Source: Fructobacillus broussonetiae (GTDB lineage: Bacteria; Bacillota; Bacilli; Lactobacillales; Lactobacillaceae). Taken from it: a stretch of 64,000 bases of DNA. The stretch spans positions 1 through 64,000 of the forward strand of contig NZ_JAAMFK010000003.1 of assembly GCF_018437275.1 (NCBI RefSeq), read 5' to 3'. The notes beneath the pieces are model-generated. The model was not told the origin of the DNA and did not search any database. It was given only the letters and a program-made list of their open reading frames with translations. Shown here one piece after another: positions 59,286-64,000 of this stretch; the stretch's first letter is position 1, and the number at the start of each line of letters is the position of its first letter. The position numbers and the translations under genes were made by a program.

Positions 59286-61136
59286 TTACTCTGACAAGTG
59301 GTAGTAGTAAGTTGAGATTGAAATGTTATCCATTCCTGAAAGCGCGGTACGCAAACGGAAAGATGATTGGTTGTGTAAGATATTTTGCCATGGCTTCTTT
59401 GGTACGAACTGAGGAATGATGACCGTAACGGAGTGGTTCACCTTCTCAGACTGCTTAGAAACCTTCTTCACGAAGCCGATGACCGGCTTTACGATTGAAC
59501 GGTAAGACGTGTGGACGTCAACGTAGCGGACGTCGCCAAAGTCTTCCTTGAACTGCGCTTGAATCTTCGCTTCACGTCCAGGATTCTCATCGAATGAAAC
59601 GTGCATGGCGACGACTTTGGTAGCGATTGATTGTGCGTAATCAACGGCTTCAGACGTCACGCGGGTCAAGTTTGAAACCAAAACAATGGCCGTTGATCCG
59701 TCGTATTGGTGACGAACGGATTCAACGTTGTTCACGTATTGCAAACGCAATTGACGGGCGATGGCTTCGTAGTGGCGGTGAATCTTGAAGAAAAGCGCCA
59801 GAACCAAAGGCATGATGACCAAGTATGGCCAAACGTGGGTCAAACGCGTAACGAACAAAACCACCACTAATCCGGCTGACATCGCAGCACCAATGAAGTT
59901 GATGATGGACTTAAACCACCAAGCCTTTTCATCATGACGGTTGCGGAACCAGTGAATGATCATACCAGACTGTGACAACGTGAATGGCACGAACACACCG
60001 ACGGCGTACAACGGAATCAAGTTATCCGTTGAACCGTGGAAGACAATCGTCAAAATGATGGCTCCAATTGAAAGGGACAAGATTCCGTTTGAGTAACCCA
60101 AACGATCACCTCGGTCCAAGTAAAGGTGTGGTAAGTACTTGTCACGAGCCAGGTTAACAGCCAACACTGGGAAGGCTGAGAATCCGGTGTTCGCAGCGAC
60201 GGCCAAAATCAATGCCGTTGCCAACTGAACGAGGTAGAAGAAAATGTTGTGACCACCAAAGGTTTCGGAAGCGATTTGGGCCAAAACCGTTGAGTGGCTG
60301 TTTGGTTGGATTCCATACCAGTAGGAAAGGAACGTGATACCGAGGAAGAAGAAGGCCAAGATTCCGGCCATCATCGTCAACGTCGTGGCGGCGTGTTTTT
60401 CCTTTGGTTCCTTGAAGTTAGGCACAGCGTTTGAAATGGCTTCAACACCGGTCAATGATGAGGAACCAGATGACAAGGCACGTAGGAAGAAGATGATGGA
60501 AAGTCCTGAGAAGTCCGTACCAATCTTTGCTGCCTGGTGGGCCGGAATAGCACCCGTTGCTGCCTGGAAGAGTCCAAATCCAATCGTGATGAACATGACC
60601 ACGATAAAGAAGTAGACAGGAACCATCAAGAAGTTGGCGGATTCACGCAAACCACGAAGGTTCAACGCCGTCAAAACAATGATGGTGAATAGTGACAACG
60701 GCACCGCAAAATGGTAAAGCGCTGGAACGGCGGCCGTAATTGCGTCAGCGGCGGCTGAGGCAGAAACCGCAACCGTCAACATGTAATCGACAAGAAGCGA
60801 TCCCCCGGCAACAAGCCCAGCCTTTGACCCCCAGTTCTGGCTGGCAACCGTGTAGGCTCCCCCACCGTTTGGGTAGGCTTTAATAATTTGACGGTACGAC
60901 AAAACGATGGCCGCCAGCAAGACCATGATGATCAAAGCGATTGGCAATTGCAGCCACAAAGCCACTGCCCCGGCAGCAATCAATACAGAAGTAATTGATT
61001 CCGTACCATAGGCAACAGATGACAAGGCATCGGATGAAAGCAAGGCCAGGGCCTTGGACTTCGTCAATGACTGACCAGCTGCTTCAGAGGTCTTCAATGG
61101 TTTTCCAATAATGACACGTTTAAGGTTACGAAACAT
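59286..61136 (-). CDS. kimA: KimA-type potassium importer (APC/KUP superfamily)
   Basis: 616 residues aligned end to end with Bacillus KimA (YdaO): KALALLSSDALSSVAYGTE, AYPNGGGAYTVA, GGSLLVDYMLTVAVS, SGSSSLTGVEAISNAVP, LIPLYAVGVFVPFTLSQSGM. About twelve helices and a C-terminal cytosolic domain (HVSFDENPGR, ILHNQSSFRLRTAL). KimA is a high-affinity K+/H+ symporter inhibited by c-di-AMP. Unlike in Bacillus, no c-di-AMP riboswitch is visible in the ~115-base leader. Ribosome site GGGAGAGAAACC. Confidence 0.9.
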   Translation of the reverse strand: MFRNLKRVIIGKPLKTSEAAGQSLTKSKALALLSSDALSSVAYGTESITSVLIAAGAVALWLQLPIALIIMVLLAAIVLSYRQIIKAYPNGGGAYTVASQNWGSKAGLVAGGSLLVDYMLTVAVSASAAADAITAAVPALYHFAVPLSLFTIIVLTALNLRGLRESANFLMVPVYFFIVVMFITIGFGLFQAATGAIPAHQAAKIGTDFSGLSIIFFLRALSSGSSSLTGVEAISNAVPNFKEPKEKHAATTLTMMAGILAFFFLGITFLSYWYGIQPNSHSTVLAQIASETFGGHNIFFYLVQLATALILAVAANTGFSAFPVLAVNLARDKYLPHLYLDRGDRLGYSNGILSLSIGAIILTIVFHGSTDNLIPLYAVGVFVPFTLSQSGMIIHWFRNRHDEKAWWFKSIINFIGAAMSAGLVVVLFVTRLTHVWPYLVIMPLVLALFFKIHRHYEAIARQLRLQYVNNVESVRHQYDGSTAIVLVSNLTRVTSEAVDYAQSIATKVVAMHVSFDENPGREAKIQAQFKEDFGDVRYVDVHTSYRSIVKPVIGFVKKVSKQSEKVNHSVTVIIPQFVPKKPWQNILHNQSSFRLRTALSGMDNISISTYYYHLSE

Positions 61137-61193
61137 GGTTTCTCTCCCGTTTTTCTCTTGATAAGTCTCTATTGTACGCCTTTTATTTGAATA

Positions 61194-61239
61194 AAAAAAG
61201 ACCCTAGAAAAGCTTTTAAATCAGCTTTCAAAGGACTCA
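61194..61239 (-). terminator. Terminator between the MetF-like gene and kimA
   Basis: Imperfect stem CCTTTGAAAGCT/AGCTTTTCTAGGG, then T7 on the minus strand. Confidence 0.7.
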
Positions 61240-61254
61240 TATTTTCATTTTTCT

Positions 61255-62010
61255 TTAATCCATTCCAAAGTAATGGAAGAAGCCGAAACCGGACTTATTT
61301 AGTCGCTCTTTCAAGCGTTTGTTAAAGGCAACGGGGTTTTGTCGAAAGTCCATCGGGACGGTAATACCGAGCACGCATTCAATCCATCCCACCTGCTTTT
61401 CGGAAAGACCGCTCACCAATCCGGGAACAATAACCGCATCGTTTTCTAACTTTTTTCTTAACCCAATCAGCATCTCCGGTTCGAAGAAAATCTGAGTAAT
61501 GGCAAAGTCCGCCCCGCACTCGTTTCTTTTCTCCCACTCCTCCAACAGCATAGTGGCCGTCCGCCCGGCAGCTTGATTCACGTCGATTGTTGAAGCGAGC
61601 GTGATCTCATCACCGGCTGCATCCCGGAGGGCGGAAAGTAACGCCAGTCCAGTGGAAAAACCATCATCCAACCGTCGTTTATCCCCGGTGATGATCAAGA
61701 AGTTTGATAGCTCCAGAGCTTTCACGCGCTTCAAGAATTCCAAAACGCCAACAGCCGATATATCCCCGGCACGCAAGTGAACGAGGACCGGCCGCCCAGT
61801 AGCCCGCTGCAGATGAGAAGCCGTCTCCAGTAGCTCACAAAAATCTGATTCGCTTTCTCCTTGATTAACGACGGAGAAAAAAGTGGCCTCCATTGCTTTC
61901 CGGTCCAGACCATTTTCCAGCAAGGTTTTGACTTTACCTACCGTCAACTCGACTGAAAATCCGTCTAAATCACTGATTTCGTGCGGGTCAATTCGATATT
62001 CTACCATCAT
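61255..62010 (-). CDS. Divergent methylenetetrahydrofolate reductase-like protein
   Basis: 251 residues, a single TIM barrel of the MetF family. Seen: PVLVHLRAGDISA, FLIITGDKR, and ECGADFAITQIFFEPE, matching the MTHFR GANRAITQFFFD strand; the end FGFFHYFGMD matches the DFHFYTLN end. The usual SFEFFPP start is replaced by FSVELTVGK. It would reduce methylene-THF to methyl-THF for methionine synthesis, but no metE or metH is adjacent and the protein is ~40 residues shorter than MetF. Start could be 62010 or 62007. Confidence 0.75.
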   Translation of the reverse strand: MMVEYRIDPHEISDLDGFSVELTVGKVKTLLENGLDRKAMEATFFSVVNQGESESDFCELLETASHLQRATGRPVLVHLRAGDISAVGVLEFLKRVKALELSNFLIITGDKRRLDDGFSTGLALLSALRDAAGDEITLASTIDVNQAAGRTATMLLEEWEKRNECGADFAITQIFFEPEMLIGLRKKLENDAVIVPGLVSGLSEKQVGWIECVLGITVPMDFRQNPVAFNKRLKERLNKSGFGFFHYFGMD

Positions 62011-62093
62011 CTCTTTCCTTTCTTAGTCAACTTTACTCAACTCGACCAATTTATTTTTCTGTGTTAAAATTGAATGCAATTGGAGGTGCTATG

Positions 62094-62423
62094 ATGTACA
62101 AACCTGAATCAAACACAAACGAGGAACTCGCCGCATTCATTAAGCAACCGGGACGTAACCTGGTCTTCATGTCAACGGAATGGTGTGGTGATTGCAAGGT
62201 CATCAAGCCTTTCGTTCAAGGTCTGAAGGATGAAATCGTCAAGACGTCAAACTGGATGGATGCCGACCGCGACGAAAACCTCGACTGGGCCGCAGAACAC
62301 GGCTTGAAGGGAATTCCAACCTTTGTCTTATTCGAAGACGGTAAGAAGGTTGACCAAATCGGTCACGGTGAGCGAATCACACCAAACCAAATCAAAGAAT
62401 GGTACGAAAATACCCTTTCTTAA
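62094..62423 (+). CDS. Thioredoxin family protein
   Basis: 109 residues. Redox motif STEWCGDCKVIKPF (WCGDC, not the classic WCGPC), cis-Pro in GLKGIPTFVLFEDGK. ATG 62094 was preferred over 62091 because GGAGG ends 7 bases upstream. It probably reduces protein disulfides; the Asp in the active site suggests an altered redox potential or partner. Divergent from the MetF-like gene, with its own terminator. Confidence 0.88.
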   Translation: MYKPESNTNEELAAFIKQPGRNLVFMSTEWCGDCKVIKPFVQGLKDEIVKTSNWMDADRDENLDWAAEHGLKGIPTFVLFEDGKKVDQIGHGERITPNQIKEWYENTLS

Positions 62424-62443
62424 TCTCACCTATTTTAACAAAT

Positions 62444-62485
62444 AAAAAGCAGCTCGCCTCGATATTGAAGCCAGCTGCTTTTTTA
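62444..62485 (+). terminator. Terminator after the thioredoxin gene
   Basis: AAAAAGCAGCT/AGCTGCTTTTT stem with an 18-base loop. Confidence 0.8.
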
Positions 62486-62594
62486 TTGACCTGTTTAGCG
62501 TGAAGAAGCGTCCCAAAAGCAGTCCCACACAAGCACAGCCCCTATTAACACACCGCACTAACACAGCTGCCCACACAAGCCCTTCACTTTCCTT

Positions 62595-62629
62595 CAAAAA
62601 AGCCCGCTCTTTCGAGTGGGCTTCTTTAT
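62595..62629 (-). terminator. Terminator of the htrA-like gene
   Basis: AAGCCC-CTC/GAG-GGGCTT stem with TTTC loop, minus-strand T run. Confidence 0.85.
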
Positions 62630-62639
62630 TAACCGATCG

Positions 62640-63518
62640 TTATTTTCCAATAAATGCCAACACCTGGTTCGATGGAATGGCAAAGCCCATTCCTTCAATG
62701 TTGGTATTTTGAGCAGAAGCGGTAATCTTTGAGGACGCAATGCCGATAACCTGCCCAGATTCGTTGATCAAAGCCCCACCAGAGTTCCCCTGGTTAATGG
62801 CGGCATCGGTCTGGATGACGGTAACCTGGTGGTTGTTTGTTTCCGTTGACACTAAGCTACGCTTAGCAGAGGAAACGATTCCCTTGGTCATCGTGGACTG
62901 GTAGGCAGCACCCAATGGTGAGCCCAAAGCCATGACGGCTTGTCCCGTTTTCACTTTATCCGAGTCAGCAAACTTCGCCGCTTTCTTGAAATGGCTAGAT
63001 GAGACGCGAATCAAGGCCAGGTCCTGACTGCTATCTGAACGGATGAGCTTTGCGTTCACCTTGTCACCGTTTGCATCAATCACCTGGATTGATGCGGAAT
63101 TCTGGATAACGTGTGCGTTCGTGACGATGTCGGCGGACTTCTTGTTAATGTCGACAACCACACCGGATCCTTCGGAAGCCGTGTCGTAACTGCTTTCTTG
63201 GGTGCTCTTGTTTTGGCTGTCGAAGGCATCGGCACCATCAGACAGGGAAGCGGATTTCTGAAGGTTTTGAACGGTAACAACGGCGTCCTTCATGTTATCA
63301 AAGGCTTGCTTAGCTTTGCTGTTCGACACGTAGGCAACCGGTGCGACCGTGGTAATTCCAGCGGCGTTTGTGTGCGTCGCTTTCGCCAGACGATTCTGGT
63401 ACCAAGAATTTGGCAATGCACTGGCCATAACAACCGCACCACCGACAACAAAGGCTAGCAGCAAGACAAGCACAATGCGAATGTGGCGCCGCAGCATTGA
63501 AATTTCATTCTTCATCAT
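62640..63518 (-). CDS. HtrA-like serine protease without PDZ domain
   Basis: 292 residues. Residues 10-33 are an N-terminal membrane anchor. The trypsin fold has the full triad: His in IVTNAHVIQN, Asp in SSQDLALIRV and Ser in INQGNSGGALIN. The protein stops at VLAFIGK right after the protease domain, where canonical HtrA continues into a PDZ domain of ~100 residues; a good terminator follows, so this is the natural end rather than a frameshift. Degrades misfolded exported proteins. Follows a histidine kinase gene by 23 bases. Confidence 0.9.
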   Translation of the reverse strand: MMKNEISMLRRHIRIVLVLLLAFVVGGAVVMASALPNSWYQNRLAKATHTNAAGITTVAPVAYVSNSKAKQAFDNMKDAVVTVQNLQKSASLSDGADAFDSQNKSTQESSYDTASEGSGVVVDINKKSADIVTNAHVIQNSASIQVIDANGDKVNAKLIRSDSSQDLALIRVSSSHFKKAAKFADSDKVKTGQAVMALGSPLGAAYQSTMTKGIVSSAKRSLVSTETNNHQVTVIQTDAAINQGNSGGALINESGQVIGIASSKITASAQNTNIEGMGFAIPSNQVLAFIGK

Positions 63519-63541
63519 CCACTCCCTTCTTTGTATTTGAA

Positions 63542-64000
63542 TTAAATGGGAAGACTAACCTTAAAGATTGTTCCCTTTGGATGGTTATCACTCACGCTAA
63601 TTTTACCATTGTGAGCGCTCACTATCCATTCGGCGATGGACAGTCCAAGACCGGTTCCACCAGTCTTTCGGTTTCCCGTTTTGTCTTCGCGGTAGAAACG
63701 GTCAAAGATGTGCTTCTTTGCTTCATCTGAGATTCCGCGACCAGTATCAGCCACTTCAATCTGTAACCACTTCTTGTTAACGGAAGCAGAAACGTTGATT
63801 TTGTCGCCCTCTTCCGAGTACTTCAAAGCGTTATCCATCAGCAAAACCAAGAGCTGGTGAATCCGCTTTCGATCGATGGAAACCTTCTTGTCAACGTTTA
63901 CGTCGACCGTCACGTCTTTACCAGAAATTTCACCCATTTCGATGTATGGCGAAAGGGCCGAGCCCAAGAAGGACTTCACGTCGGTCTTTTCCTTTTCAAC
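63542..64000 (-). CDS. Sensor histidine kinase, C-terminal part
   Basis: Runs off the right edge; the visible 152 residues are the end of the dimerisation region and the ATPase domain: N-box LLVLLMDNALKYSEEG, G1 VADTGRGISD, F-box IFDRFYREDK, G2 GGTGLGLSIAEWIV. It is most like CiaH-type kinases. Adjacent htrA fits a cell-envelope stress system, since streptococcal CiaR controls htrA. The response regulator presumably lies beyond the edge. Confidence 0.92.
   Translation of the reverse strand, partial: VEKEKTDVKSFLGSALSPYIEMGEISGKDVTVDVNVDKKVSIDRKRIHQLLVLLMDNALKYSEEGDKINVSASVNKKWLQIEVADTGRGISDEAKKHIFDRFYREDKTGNRKTGGTGLGLSIAEWIVSAHNGKISVSDNHPKGTIFKVSLPI

Overview
The window looks like chromosome of a lactic acid bacterium of the Leuconostoc/Fructobacillus/Weissella lineage (Lactobacillaceae). 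The evidence is extended -10 and TATAAT promoters, strong AGGAGG ribosome sites, a Met T-box, a class Ib nrdHEIF ribonucleotide reductase, a MutY without its iron-sulfur cysteines, FemX- and MurT/GatD-type wall genes, tRNA genes without encoded CCA, and moderate GC with C-ending codons. Genus (perhaps Fructobacillus) is inference. I see no rRNA, CRISPR array, IS element or prophage; the low-GC Doc-like locus near 26 kb is the clearest foreign-looking island.

Layout. 0-5 kb: a partial exported surface protein, then an amino-acid ABC operon in which two fused binding-protein/permease paralogues share one ATPase. 5.1-5.7 kb: a Fst/PepA1-type toxin gene with two tandem antisense RNA genes. 5.7-10.4 kb: a membrane XRE protein, and a P-type cation ATPase behind a yybP-ykoY (Mn) riboswitch. 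10.4-16 kb: a structured RNA, then a methionine T-box driving metQ, an M20 peptidase, a second metQ, metN and metI. 16-25 kb: small membrane proteins, two CPBP proteases, a HerA-like ATPase, an autoregulated HutC-type GntR, tRNA-Gln, speG, TetR genes and a secreted sortase-like protein. 25-27 kb: Doc-like gene plus a 52-residue partner, then tRNA-Thr and tRNA-Leu. 27-35 kb: AI-2E transporter, mutY, PAP2 phosphatase, and nrdHE/nrdIF. 35-47 kb: CNNM protein, a UvrA2-like ATPase, hflX, tRNA-Gln/tRNA-Tyr, an MMPL exporter with divergent TetR. 47-58 kb: femX, rex, the tsaD/rimI/tsaB operon, ptsH with a candidate cre site, the tdk-prfA-prmC-tsaC operon, and divergent murT-gatD. 58.25-59.25 kb: an exact-period 495-bp tandem duplication. 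59-64 kb: a KimA-type potassium transporter, a MetF-like protein, thioredoxin, a PDZ-less HtrA and a partial histidine kinase.

The most unusual part is the 495-bp tandem repeat. Each unit makes a structured ~115-nt RNA on the + strand, convergent with a 49-residue amphipathic peptide gene on the - strand, and both promoters carry a CCTAA-type box. A third RNA at 10.48 kb has the same hairpin order and terminator loop but no visible peptide. The second is the Fst-like type I toxin-antitoxin at 5.1-5.6 kb, where a kissing-loop match and an antisense match beside the toxin ribosome site can be read directly.

A recurring theme is metal economy: Mn-riboswitch control of a P-type ATPase, class Ib NrdF with NrdI, a MutY without Fe-S cysteines and a MurT without zinc-ribbon cysteines, fitting a low-iron, Mn-centred lifestyle (inference).
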